From an uncultured Petrimonas sp. (GTDB lineage: Bacteria; Bacteroidota; Bacteroidia; Bacteroidales; Dysgonomonadaceae): a stretch of DNA of 26,495 bases. The notes under the pieces are model-generated. The model worked only from the letters and a program-made list of their open reading frames with translations, had not been told where the DNA came from and ran no database searches. Position numbers and translations under genes: made by a program. The stretch lies in the NCBI GenBank assembly GCA_934621705.1, contig CAKTUP010000008.1, positions 1 to 26,495 of the forward strand. Direction: 5' to 3'. This document shows positions 1 through 8,300 of this stretch, piece after piece (position 1 is the stretch's first letter; every line of letters begins with the position of its first letter).

Positions 1-242
1 TCAATGTCGTTTAGTTAAGCGCACATCGTGCGCCATATCACTAACTCCATGCGACTTGTCGCTTGGAGTGAAGAAAGTCCTGCATATCCCGCGCGAAGTG
101 CGGCACTATAATAGGCTCATTGTGCCGCCCCTACGGGCGGAGTTGGCGGTGCGGTTCTGCCACAGGCGGATAAATCGCCTGCGGTTAAAAAAATGTCGCC
201 CACAAGGGCGAAAGCTATCAATGCTTAACTAAACGGCATTGA
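1..242. repeat. Hairpin-rich element bounded by 20-bp inverted repeats (MITE-like)
   Basis: The first 20 bases (1-20) and bases 223-242 are inverted repeats of each other, matching at 19 of 20 positions. Between them lies a chain of hairpins: GCGCAC/GTGCGC (19-33), ACTCCA plus GCGAC against GTCGC plus TGGAGT (44-69), CCGCGC/GTGCGG with loop GAA (89-103), CCGCCC/GGGCGG (125-140), AGGCG/CGCCT (164-180) and CGCCC/GGGCG (197-210). No reading frame of note is present. This is the build of a non-autonomous inverted-repeat element or a composite palindromic repeat. Because the left inverted repeat starts at base 1, the true left boundary and any target duplication cannot be seen. The window may begin here because a repeat broke the assembly. 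Confidence 0.6.
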
Positions 243-251
243 ATCATAAAT

Positions 252-714
252 CTAAAATTTCAGTGTTTTGGGATCTCTACTGTTGTCCCAAAACGACAAA
301 ATATAGACGGTCTTTTCTTCTATCTTATAGTATAAAGAAAATCGTTTTAATATTATGATTCTTCGGATATCTTTGTATTGGGTGTTTGAACCGATATATG
401 GGTTTTGTTCCAATAAATCTTGAAAATGCTCTACTTCCTTGAAAATATCAATAGAATAGGAGTTAAGTACTAATCATAAATTAGTTATAGCTATTTTGCT
501 TTGCAAAATTTTTAGAGTCAGCCACTAATTACACAAATTTGCACGAATAAATCGGCTATGCCGATTTGAAATTCGTGTTCATTCGTGCCATTCGTGGCAA
601 ATAATAACTACAATTAATTTGTGTTCCATACTTAGACTTATTGTGGTTGACCCAAAATTCAAGAATTTGTGCTTGCTCTTCTATCGCTCTGTATTGCCAA
701 ATTATTTCAAACAT
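252..714 (-). pseudogene. ParE/RelE-family toxin gene split by a small inserted element
   Basis: The start codon is at 712-714 and the stop at 252-254. The first 27 codons (MFEIIWQYRAIEEQ... to NHNKS, about 634-714) match the usual N-terminus of ParE/RelE toxins. The frame is then lost in a 166-bp repeat element (466-631). From about 464 down to 252 the rest of the toxin resumes (NSYSIDIFKEVEHF, ENPYIG-like QNPYIG, LYYKIEEKTVYILSFWD). Removing the element plus one flanking TTA (169 bp) joins the halves in frame as ...NHNKSNSYSIDIF..., giving 97 residues, normal for this family of ribosome-independent gyrase poisons or mRNA interferases. The start overlaps the 3' end of the antitoxin gene by 13 bp, as is common in these operons. 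The broken gene should make no active toxin. The family call rests on motif recognition by eye. Confidence 0.8.
466..631. mobile_element. Small inverted-repeat element, copy 1 (166 bp, TTA target duplication)
   Basis: Non-coding element inside the toxin gene, flanked on both sides by TTA (463-465 and 632-634). Its ends are imperfect inverted repeats (467-495 against 603-631, 21 of 29 matching). Inside are two perfect hairpins: ATTTTGC/GCAAAAT (493-509) and AAATCGGC/GCCGATTT (549-567). Two further copies occur at 14489-14704 and 16867-17044 in the same orientation and also between TTA trinucleotides. The boundaries are fixed by the interrupted reading frame. It has no transposase, so movement would need one supplied in trans. 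A 3-bp TNA-type duplication is known for some IS5-group transposases, but the mobilising family here is a guess. Confidence 0.75.
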
Positions 715-929
715 ACTGAAAAAACTTTTCGAGCTTCGTCCCGTGATTTTGTATTTCCCTGTTTGGCGCTATTCAACCGTTCGGTTAATATTTCTTTCTG
801 GTAATTGGTAAGTTCTATTTCTGTAGTTTCATTTGGCGTGTCTATAAATTTTATTTTCATTTCTGCCAATAGACTTTTCAAAAGAAAATATTGATTTTCC
901 GAATTTGGATATATTATTAATGTATTCAT
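702..929 (-). CDS. Antitoxin of a ParE/RelE-type toxin-antitoxin operon
   Basis: A 75-residue protein beginning MNTLIIYPNSENQ and containing LLAEMKIKF, the pattern of the small Bacteroidetes antitoxins that precede ParE/RelE toxins (typically M-x-T-L-x-x-x-P then K-x-L-K-I-K-F). The frame stays open upstream to 1163, but that extension is translated G-rich repeat and promoter, so the ATG at 927-929 is chosen. A Bacteroides-type promoter lies about 60 bp upstream (990-1021). The toxin start codon (712-714) falls within the last codons of this gene. Its normal role is to bind and neutralise the toxin and to repress the operon. With the toxin gene split, it is now a solitary antitoxin. The last residues (SVCLK) look ordinary for an overlap-constrained end. 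Confidence 0.7.
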   Translation of the reverse strand: MNTLIIYPNSENQYFLLKSLLAEMKIKFIDTPNETTEIELTNYQKEILTERLNSAKQGNTKSRDEARKVFSVCLK

Positions 930-989
930 ATTAAATGAGTATTTGCCGAAATATTCTGATTTTATCTTTGGCTGATTATTTTTCTGCAA

Positions 990-1021
990 CAAATATAGAG
1001 TTATTTTTAAAAACAAACAAA
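990..1021 (-). promoter_or_regulatory. Bacteroides-type promoter of the toxin-antitoxin operon
   Basis: On the minus strand TTTG (1021-1018) is followed after 20 bp by TATATTTG (997-990), matching the -33 TTTG and -7 TAnnTTTG boxes of the Bacteroidetes housekeeping sigma factor. A start of transcription near 983 would leave a leader of about 54 nt before the antitoxin ATG. Confidence 0.6.
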
Positions 1022-1090
1022 CGGTTGCAAAATAGTATGCCGTAACCTTTGAAGCGAAAAGAACCCCACAACAGATGAGGTGAGGAGAGA

Positions 1091-1143
1091 TGCGGGGTGC
1101 GGGGTGCGGGGTGCGGGGTGCGAGGTACGGGGTGGGGGGTGCG
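1091..1143. repeat. G-rich heptamer tandem repeat (GGGGTGC), quadruplex-prone
   Basis: Four G-tetrads separated by TGC run from 1094 to 1118, followed by degenerate units up to about 1143. A related, shorter stretch occurs in the opposite orientation at 16102-16137. The sequence fits the simple intramolecular G-quadruplex pattern G4-N3-G4-N3-G4-N3-G4 on the plus strand. It lies about 70 bp upstream of the antitoxin promoter. Confidence 0.75.
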
Positions 1144-1360
1144 TGTTTCGGGTGCTTAGACATTCTTGTCTGAGTTAGTTAGCGAGTTAGAGAAGGGCGA
1201 TCAGGCGATTTGGAGAGGGGGGGATGTTTTGTTTGCATAAAAAGCCGCCGGAGTTTATCGCTTCGCGACACACGAGTTATAAACTCGCGCGAGCGGGGGA
1301 AATTAGATGAAACTGGTATCCCGCCAAGGAATTCGTGCGGTGGAGAGGAAAGTGTTGAAA
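1144..1360. other. Non-coding stretch with palindromes, no gene seen
   Basis: Between the G-rich repeat and the uptake-operon terminator there is no credible gene. It holds the palindrome AGACA-TTCT-TGTCT (1158-1171), which recurs at 14845-14858, and an inverted repeat GAGTTTAT/ATAAACTC (1251-1258 and 1279-1286) that can alternatively fold as CGAGTT/AACTCG (1273-1287). The 60-residue plus-strand frame at 1210-1392 runs through the terminator and is not supported. Confidence 0.55.
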
Positions 1361-1390
1361 AGAAAACCCCTCGCTGGGATGGCGAGGGGT
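1361..1390 (-). terminator. Intrinsic terminator of the four-gene uptake operon
   Basis: A perfect 9-bp stem ACCCCTCGC (1366-1374) with GCGAGGGGT (1382-1390) and a 7-base loop. Read on the minus strand it is followed by a T-rich run (complement of 1361-1366). It sits 36 bp beyond the stop codon of the last gene of the operon. Confidence 0.75.
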
Positions 1391-1425
1391 AGTAAAAAGA
1401 ATTAATACATTAAAGACCAACTTTT

Positions 1426-2733
1426 TTATTTATCATACGGCCATATTATAACACTAGGCATCAACTCAAAAGTATTATTAGGATTTCCATCCTCAGTTAA
1501 TTTTATCCAAGTTGGCGATTTCAAATTATCAGTAGTGACAGTAAATGTTCTTCCAGCGGATGTTCCAATAGGGTTAATAATATAATTAAAAGCGGCATTA
1601 TTATGATACCAAACTCCATCCCCTGCACCCGTTCCGGCAAATGTATATTTCACCTTGTCTTCACCAATAAGTTGATAATTGAAATGGAGCGCTCCCCCAT
1701 ACAGTCCAGTTCCATCGTAAGACGCAAAAGAGAAAGCATATTTCCCGTCTGAATGAGTTCCTATATATGCCCAGTACAATCTCTCACCTATTCGGTCCAA
1801 ACCATTTACTTTCGTGTAGTTCCAATAAGGTCTTCCAAAAGTACCGACTCCGCTGTATTTAAAATACCAGTTTCCCGACACAAGTTGTCTATTGACGGGA
1901 GGATATACGACTACAAGTTTTGCAGAGGCACCATTGGTTGGCTTAAAATATTCTAATTCGCCTTCCTTAGCAAATGTGAATTCTTCTACTGTTACATCAA
2001 AAATTGTAAGAGGTTTATACAATTTGTATCCGGTTGGAGTTTGTATATAAGGAGCTTTTACCGTTATTGCATTCTCATCCCCATCTGTATAAGTAAAACT
2101 CAAGCTCCGGAAAGAAACTGACACCGGTATCTTTTTGTCTCCTATTTGATATTCAAATTGGCGAAACGTCATTTCTTCCTCTGCATCATTGAGTTGAGTA
2201 ATATAGTCTGTCCATACTATGCCTTCTTTCATCGGGGTCATTACTATTTTATTGCTGGTTTTGCGGCCTTTAAGTATAACCGAGTCCGGTGTAGCTTTTA
2301 ATATTAAAAACTCAAAATCGCCTGCCATTCCTACCCCATTGTTGCCTGTAGGTGCATCTCTCTCTTCGGGTGTGGAAAAAATATGAAATATATCATTATA
2401 GACATCGAAAGTAAGAACAGGTCCCGCACTTTGCTTTAGTGAATATAAGCTCTCGGCTGTTTCCGAAGGGCTTGTTAATTCACTTGCCACCTTTACTTTA
2501 TCGGCCGTGAATAGAGCTAACACATTATATCCTCCGTACGTTTGTTGTGCCGAGGGATAAAACTGCATCAGCCATCCGTTTTTAGCACCAGTCAAAATGG
2601 CTTGGTCCGCTTTCATGGCTGCTTCAATTCTGTTTGACGCAGAATCTCCAAAAATGTCATTTTCTTCGGGTGTGCAAGAAAACAACACGACGGCGGCAAC
2701 CAAGATAAATATTCTATTTATTATTTTTTTCAT
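1426..2733 (-). CDS. DUF4302-family lipoprotein
   Basis: A 435-residue predicted lipoprotein. The N-terminus is a short lysine-containing signal peptide with a hydrophobic core ending in LFSC, so Cys20 is the likely lipidated residue. The motifs NGWLMQFYPSAQQTYGGYN (residues about 53-71) and SLYSLKQSAGPVLTFDVYND (split over residues about 96-115) are what I recall of DUF4302 proteins, which are repeatedly encoded beside SusC/SusD pairs. The function of the family is not known. An outer-membrane, surface-exposed accessory that helps bind or deliver substrate to the SusC transporter is an inference from position. It is the last gene of the operon, 41 bp after the metallohydrolase gene, and a terminator follows. 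No active-site motif is evident. Confidence 0.8.
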   Translation of the reverse strand: MKKIINRIFILVAAVVLFSCTPEENDIFGDSASNRIEAAMKADQAILTGAKNGWLMQFYPSAQQTYGGYNVLALFTADKVKVASELTSPSETAESLYSLKQSAGPVLTFDVYNDIFHIFSTPEERDAPTGNNGVGMAGDFEFLILKATPDSVILKGRKTSNKIVMTPMKEGIVWTDYITQLNDAEEEMTFRQFEYQIGDKKIPVSVSFRSLSFTYTDGDENAITVKAPYIQTPTGYKLYKPLTIFDVTVEEFTFAKEGELEYFKPTNGASAKLVVVYPPVNRQLVSGNWYFKYSGVGTFGRPYWNYTKVNGLDRIGERLYWAYIGTHSDGKYAFSFASYDGTGLYGGALHFNYQLIGEDKVKYTFAGTGAGDGVWYHNNAAFNYIINPIGTSAGRTFTVTTDNLKSPTWIKLTEDGNPNNTFELMPSVIIWPYDK

Positions 2734-2774
2734 ATCAATTGTTTTTAATTATTGTATTTAATGAAGTTCAACAG

Positions 2775-3677
2775 TTATTTTAAAGATTCCAGATCCAATG
2801 TATCAATTTCTGCTGACCGTCTTTGTACAATTTTTCTTAATTCGTCAATATTAATATCCCAGTTGGAGATTAAGTAATCTTTCACAAAAGCAAGTTTTTC
2901 TAATATTTTTTGTTTTCCTGCGGCGGCTGCTACCCTATTTTTGTGTGTGGGGTTTTCCAGTAAATTATTCCATTGTTGGTCAGAGCTGGTAACGTATCGC
3001 GAAATCATTTCCACAAAATCTTCTTGTGGTTCTGAACTGCCATAGGGAGATATGAATCCCATCCTTAAAGCCATTGTATCTGCCACATTAACCCAACTTC
3101 CGGATTGGTAGTCGGTTGGCGTTATCAAGTTGTAATCGGTTGAATAACTTTTTATTTGATGCAGAATATGGGCAAATTCGTGGTGCATTGTATTAAAATA
3201 CCAATAATTCAGGTAATCTAAGTCAGGATTATCCACATCAATGCCGTTCACATTATATAGTGTTACTTTCAATCCGCCTTCGGCTGTGCCCAACACCACA
3301 CTGCCAGCACCTGTGAACGCTCTGGAGCCTATCAGCTGAAATACTCTAGGCCCGTGTTTTTGCAAGAATGATTTACCCAATAATTCATCGTAAGCATCCA
3401 CCCACAAGTGTTTAATTAATTTCGATAAGGCAACAGACTTCTCATAACTTGCAGGTGCATGATTATACCTAAAGTCTGTTTCTTTTTCATCAAATCTGTA
3501 TTTAAACTGTATGTTGTAAGGAACTGTATAGTTGTTATACAACCAAGTGTCGAACTCATTGCTAACCCCGATTACTTCATCTTTAAAAATGCTTTCAGCG
3601 TCTAACTGCTCGTCGGCACACGACCAAAACATTGCAGATGCAATGAGTAAAGATAGTATAAATTTTATATTTTTCAT
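2775..3677 (-). CDS. SusD-linked zinc metallohydrolase lipoprotein (HExxH)
   Basis: A 300-residue lipoprotein with a signal peptide ending in FWSC (Cys20) and a zinc-peptidase motif HEFAH at residues 166-170 inside MHHEFAHILHQ. Glu223 in the segment EDFVEMIS is a candidate third metal ligand. This fits the Bacteroidetes family named substrate import-associated zinc metallohydrolase lipoprotein, found next to TonB-dependent receptor and SusD genes. The open frame extends upstream to 3779, but that would overlap the end of susD by 74 bp and bury the signal peptide, so the ATG at 3675-3677 (28 bp after susD) is preferred. Likely role: cleaving a peptide or other bound substrate at the cell surface before import. 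The substrate cannot be told from sequence. Confidence 0.85.
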   Translation of the reverse strand: MKNIKFILSLLIASAMFWSCADEQLDAESIFKDEVIGVSNEFDTWLYNNYTVPYNIQFKYRFDEKETDFRYNHAPASYEKSVALSKLIKHLWVDAYDELLGKSFLQKHGPRVFQLIGSRAFTGAGSVVLGTAEGGLKVTLYNVNGIDVDNPDLDYLNYWYFNTMHHEFAHILHQIKSYSTDYNLITPTDYQSGSWVNVADTMALRMGFISPYGSSEPQEDFVEMISRYVTSSDQQWNNLLENPTHKNRVAAAAGKQKILEKLAFVKDYLISNWDINIDELRKIVQRRSAEIDTLDLESLK

Positions 3678-3705
3678 ATCGTTATTTTTTATTACCATAC
3701 GTTTT

Positions 3706-5277
3706 TTACTTTCTCGGATTTGCTTGTAACCCGGCTTCAATAACATCTTGGGGAAGCTGTACAGCCCGTCTGGGATCATCTTTTAGCAACATGTCGGCAG
3801 CTTGCCCTTCTCTGTTGTGTGATATTTCTATGCCATAGCGTTTCAGGTCTGACCAACGCAAGCCATCATGCGCAGTTTCTATGCGGCGAAGGTGAAGTAT
3901 GCATTGTATCAGGTTTTCTTGTGCGCCTTGTGCTATGGTAAATCCTTGCGGATTAATTACCTTCTTGATGCTGCGGTCTTCGTCTCTAGTAACCTCAATA
4001 GGCATATACTGCAGGTTGTTGTAAAAATTCACAATTTGTTCCTGCGTATATACAGGCACCGATGGGTGTCCATTGGCTTGTATCCAAGTGTTAATATCAG
4101 CTACCCCTTCGGTTAATTTATTCTGTAAAATGTTAGCCTCGGCACGAACGAGCAATGTTTCACCTGCCGTAAATGCTACAGTTACATGATGTAAGAATCC
4201 AATCCCGGCCACTTTGTCAGTATATTCAAAATAACCAATTAATTTTGGAAGTGAATATTTTTGAACATAGCCCCACATAGCGGCTGCGGGATACAAGTTA
4301 GATCTTGAAACTCCCCAAATACCTGGAGCTCGCCACGATTCAAAATTTATTATCGGCAAAGCCATTCCGTATCTTTGATAGATACCGTAAGGTCCCAATA
4401 TATAAGGTGCAGCAGAGGAAGTAGGCATGATGAGATAATTAGCCGGGTCACTGGCTGAAATATAAGCATCAGACCGGGCTTGCACGTTCGATGCCATTGA
4501 AAACAAATTTTCCCATTTTGTAAGCGATTTTTCGGGGAAATCGCCTAAGGCAACCGTAGCATACTTCACGGCTTTGTCAAACTTCAAGTAATAGAGATTG
4601 AAGCGCGCGGCAAAGGCATTGGCTGCTTTTTTGTTAAAATGGTATTTGGGAACTTTATAGATTTCGTCATTAATCAACGGTAACCCTGCTTCAATATCTG
4701 CATTAATATTTTCATACAGCTCTGCCATTGTTCCTCTCACGTATTCTACTTTTACTTTCGTTTCAGGCTCGCTGGAATAGGGTAATCCTAAATCGGTTGT
4801 TGCAGTTTCAGGATTGTATCGCACACAAAATAAATTGGCTAATGCAAAATGTGCATAGGCGCGAGCTATCAAAGCTTCTCCTTTTTGAGCCTGTAAATTT
4901 TGTGGATTACCCATTTCTTCAATAGCCTCTAATGCTTGATTTGCTGCGGCTATTGCGCCGTAATGAGCATCCCAAATAGATTTGGGTGAGTCATTTTCCG
5001 TAGAAGTAATGTCTTTCCAAAGATAGCCATACTCTTGCGCCTCGCTATATCTTGATCCTGTGTAGGCTATGCCATTATCCATTGCATTGTCGGAAGACAT
5101 TTCTGCTATGACTACTCCATTATTGGTAGGATAAGCATCCACTAACAACGAGGTTATTTTTTCTACCGAGTTAATCTCCGCTCTGTTATCAGGCATCGTG
5201 TCCAAAAATTTCTCACAGGATACTGCAAAGAAACCAACAAGTAGTAGCAAAAATATTATAATATTATTTTTTTTCAT
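3706..5277 (-). CDS. SusD/RagB-family substrate-binding lipoprotein (operon 1)
   Basis: A 523-residue lipoprotein; the signal peptide ends FFAVSC with Cys21 lipidated, followed by EKFLDTMPDN, typical of SusD N-termini. The helical repeat region includes KGEALIARAYAHFALANLFCV (a TPR-like SusD hallmark, residues about 131-151). The C-terminal part has LHLRRIETAHDGLRWSDLKRYG, corresponding to the usual RxxEFxxEGxRxxDLxR block. It would cap the SusC channel of the same operon and bind the imported polymer or peptide at the cell surface. It lies 27 bp after susC and 28 bp before the metallohydrolase gene, so the four genes are almost certainly co-transcribed. The pairing with a peptidase-like protein suggests a peptide or glycopeptide ligand, but that is inference. 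Confidence 0.92.
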   Translation of the reverse strand: MKKNNIIIFLLLLVGFFAVSCEKFLDTMPDNRAEINSVEKITSLLVDAYPTNNGVVIAEMSSDNAMDNGIAYTGSRYSEAQEYGYLWKDITSTENDSPKSIWDAHYGAIAAANQALEAIEEMGNPQNLQAQKGEALIARAYAHFALANLFCVRYNPETATTDLGLPYSSEPETKVKVEYVRGTMAELYENINADIEAGLPLINDEIYKVPKYHFNKKAANAFAARFNLYYLKFDKAVKYATVALGDFPEKSLTKWENLFSMASNVQARSDAYISASDPANYLIMPTSSAAPYILGPYGIYQRYGMALPIINFESWRAPGIWGVSRSNLYPAAAMWGYVQKYSLPKLIGYFEYTDKVAGIGFLHHVTVAFTAGETLLVRAEANILQNKLTEGVADINTWIQANGHPSVPVYTQEQIVNFYNNLQYMPIEVTRDEDRSIKKVINPQGFTIAQGAQENLIQCILHLRRIETAHDGLRWSDLKRYGIEISHNREGQAADMLLKDDPRRAVQLPQDVIEAGLQANPRK

Positions 5278-5304
5278 AATTGTTCCTTATTATATTCTAA
5301 TTGT

Positions 5305-8300
5305 TTATAATCCAAATCTCAGTGTCAACGTATATTGTTTTGGTACCGGAGCTGCCACCCCCCCTGTATTGAAAAATTCGGGGTCTTGTCCGTTTAATTT
5401 ACTGTCGGCATATATCAGAAATAAATTTGTTGCTTGTAGTTTTAACGATAAATCGCTTATTTTCAAAGATGATATCATTGATTTTGGGAAATCGTAAGAC
5501 AATGAAATTTCTTTCATTCTGATAAAATCTCCCTTAGCTACGCGAGCTGTCGAAAAATTATAAGCATTGTAGGCACGGTTAAGCCTAGCGTCATTATTAT
5601 TTAATCTGCGATCTGCAATTACCGGTATATCGGTCAATTTTTCATCGCCCGGTATTACCCACCTGTTTTTGTACTCTTTTGGCATAGCATTCAAATCAGA
5701 ATATCGATTATTAAATATGGGATCAAGCCTTATTACATTTCCAAAAGAATATGTCATGAAAACATTTAATCTGAAGTTTTTGTAAGTAAAGATATTTCCA
5801 AAACTACCGGTAATGGTTGGATCGGTTGGCCCTTCATAAACTAAATGATCTTTATTGGTTCTGTTTTGAAAATCAATATCCGAAATGGTTGTTTCTCCTT
5901 TCTCATTAATAAAAGTGGGAAGCCCTTCTTCGGTAAGACCTTGAAAATCCATAGAGAATAATGAACGAACGGGATATCCTTTCATAGTAAAGCCTGTTCC
6001 GGTAATCATGTCGATGACACGTGTATTAGCTTCCAGTTCCGTAACTTCGTTTTTGGCATTGGAGAAAATAAAGTCTGTATTCCATTTAAAATCCCGAGAA
6101 ACAACATTTCGGGTTGACAATGTTAATTCAACGCCATGCGATTTCATGGAAGCAACGTTAGCCAATTTTGTAATTTGTCCGCCTATACCCATTGTGTTGA
6201 TCATTCCAATGAGGTCATAATTGTTTCGGGTGTACCAATCGGCAGCCACGTTGATTCTATTGTCGATAAAACCTACTTCTAAACCGATGTTTAACTCGTG
6301 CTTCTTCTCATAAGTTAATTCGCTATTCTCAAGATCTAAAATTCGAAGACCAGATTCTTTTACGCTGGTGAACGGGCGCCAAGGATTATAACTGCCAATT
6401 ACAACGCGAGAGTTAGTAACAGATGCAGGTCCTCGGTCGGCAGTTAATGAATAAGATGTTCTTAGCGTGAAGTTAGATAGCGTAGGCCTTAAGTTTTCAA
6501 AGAAACTTTCGTTATGAGCGTTCCAAGCTCCAGAAACGTTCCATGTGGGTAACCAACGCGCCGCACGACTTTTACCTAACTTATTCGACCCTTCATACCT
6601 TACTGTTCCGTTTACGGTATATCTTCCTTGGTAAGAGTAGGTGCCGGTGCTAAAGAATGAAACTTGCCTTCCACGTGTTTCGCCAATACCATAGTACTGG
6701 GCATTTTCCTCACTAATCTGTTTGAAGTATCTGTAATCAAAAGCAGGCAACATACCCATTTCATATTGCATAGCAATTCCATCAAATCTGGTACTTTTCC
6801 GGTTAACAGAGTTTACCTCCATCCCTCCGAAAAGATTTACAATATGGTCGTCGTGATACACATCGTTGTAATTTAATGTGCCACGGAAATCGTAGCCGTT
6901 CATCGAGAACTTTCTTTCGTTATAGAACCCACCATAAGGAAGTACGGTAATCGGCAACGAGTTGGGATCATCGGGGTCTGTGTAGAGCCAAGGGTTTGCA
7001 TCGCGCATAGTAGCATCGTCCATTGCTCTAAAAGCCATTGCTTGGTTTGAATAATCCTTTATGGAGTGTCCTTGCGTAGTAGATGAATATTTATAAGCAA
7101 ACAAAGCCGAAGCTTCGAGTTTTCTTATCGGTTTCCATTTCATTTCACCTTGGAATCTTAAATCAACAACATCTAAATCAAGAAAATTATTATTTAGTTC
7201 CGTCAATATATTGAAAGGAGCATAGTTGCGTACATAATTCATTTCAGGATCCAATGTCCGCGATGTGTTTAAGGCATAAGAGTATGGATTGATGTCAAAA
7301 TCACGTTTCACCTGACCGCTTACCACATCAACTTCCTGGCTCAATGTTCCCGGCGCTTTTTGTTTACGGTATGAGCCATTTCCTATTAGATTTAAAGAAA
7401 GGTTATCAAAAATACGATATAAAGCATTTACATTGGTTGTATAACGATTTACCGAACTTTGTTTTGACCATCCGGGATCAGACATTACACTTAGTGAAGT
7501 ATAGTAAGAAGCTTTTTCGGTTCCTGTTGACATGCTGATAGCATGGTTTTGAGAAAGGCTGTTGTTAAACAACAAATTGAACCAATCTGTATTTCTGTAT
7601 TCGGCTTCTCTCAAATATGCATTCCGAGCTTCTAACGTATTTGGAAGACCGTATGCACCATTTGTTTCATTAAAACTATTGATTAAATGATACATTTTTC
7701 CATATACACCGCTATTGGACGCTCTATAAGTTTCTGCCAAATTAAGATAGCCGTTTGCCTCCAATTCTTTGTAAACGCCCATTTGTTCCTGAGAGTTCAT
7801 AATGTTGAAATTCCGGTAACTGGGTTTTAAACGCAGTGAATATTCTCCGGTATACGAAATTTTATTTGTACCGGCTTTTCCTTTTTTAGTAGTCACTACA
7901 ATAACGCCTGCCATAGCTCTTGCTCCATAAATAGAAGTAGCAGAGCCGTCTTTTAATATCTGAAAACTTTCGATATCATCGGCATTTAATCCGGCAATGG
8001 CAGAACTTATCAATGTAACGGCATCTCCCGATGAAAGATCATCGGAGCTAACCTCCGTAACATCCTCCATTATGACACCATCAACTACCCACAACGGCTT
8101 TGAACTTCCATATATGGAAGTTGCACCGCGAACGCGAATTTTCGGCGCTGTACCAAATGTTCCCGAAACGTTTTGAACAGATACTCCGGCAGCACGTCCT
8201 TCAAGTGCACGGCTGATTTCAGGGATACCATCCAATCTAACCTCTTCGGCTCCTAATCTGTTTGTGGCACCCGTAAACAGGCGTTTATCCATTTGCTGCA

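Noticed and set aside
265..294. A 9-bp inverted repeat GTTTTGGGA/TCCCAAAAC near the toxin 3' end, considered as a terminator
   Set aside because: It lies within conserved toxin codons (FWDNSRDPKT), has a 12-base loop, and no T-run follows, so it is probably a coincidence of coding sequence.
619..804. A 61-residue plus-strand frame
   Set aside because: It runs antisense through the toxin and antitoxin genes and out of the repeat element.
702..1163. A 153-residue version of the antitoxin starting at 1163
   Set aside because: The extra 78 residues translate the G-rich repeat and the promoter. The family starts at MNTL (929).
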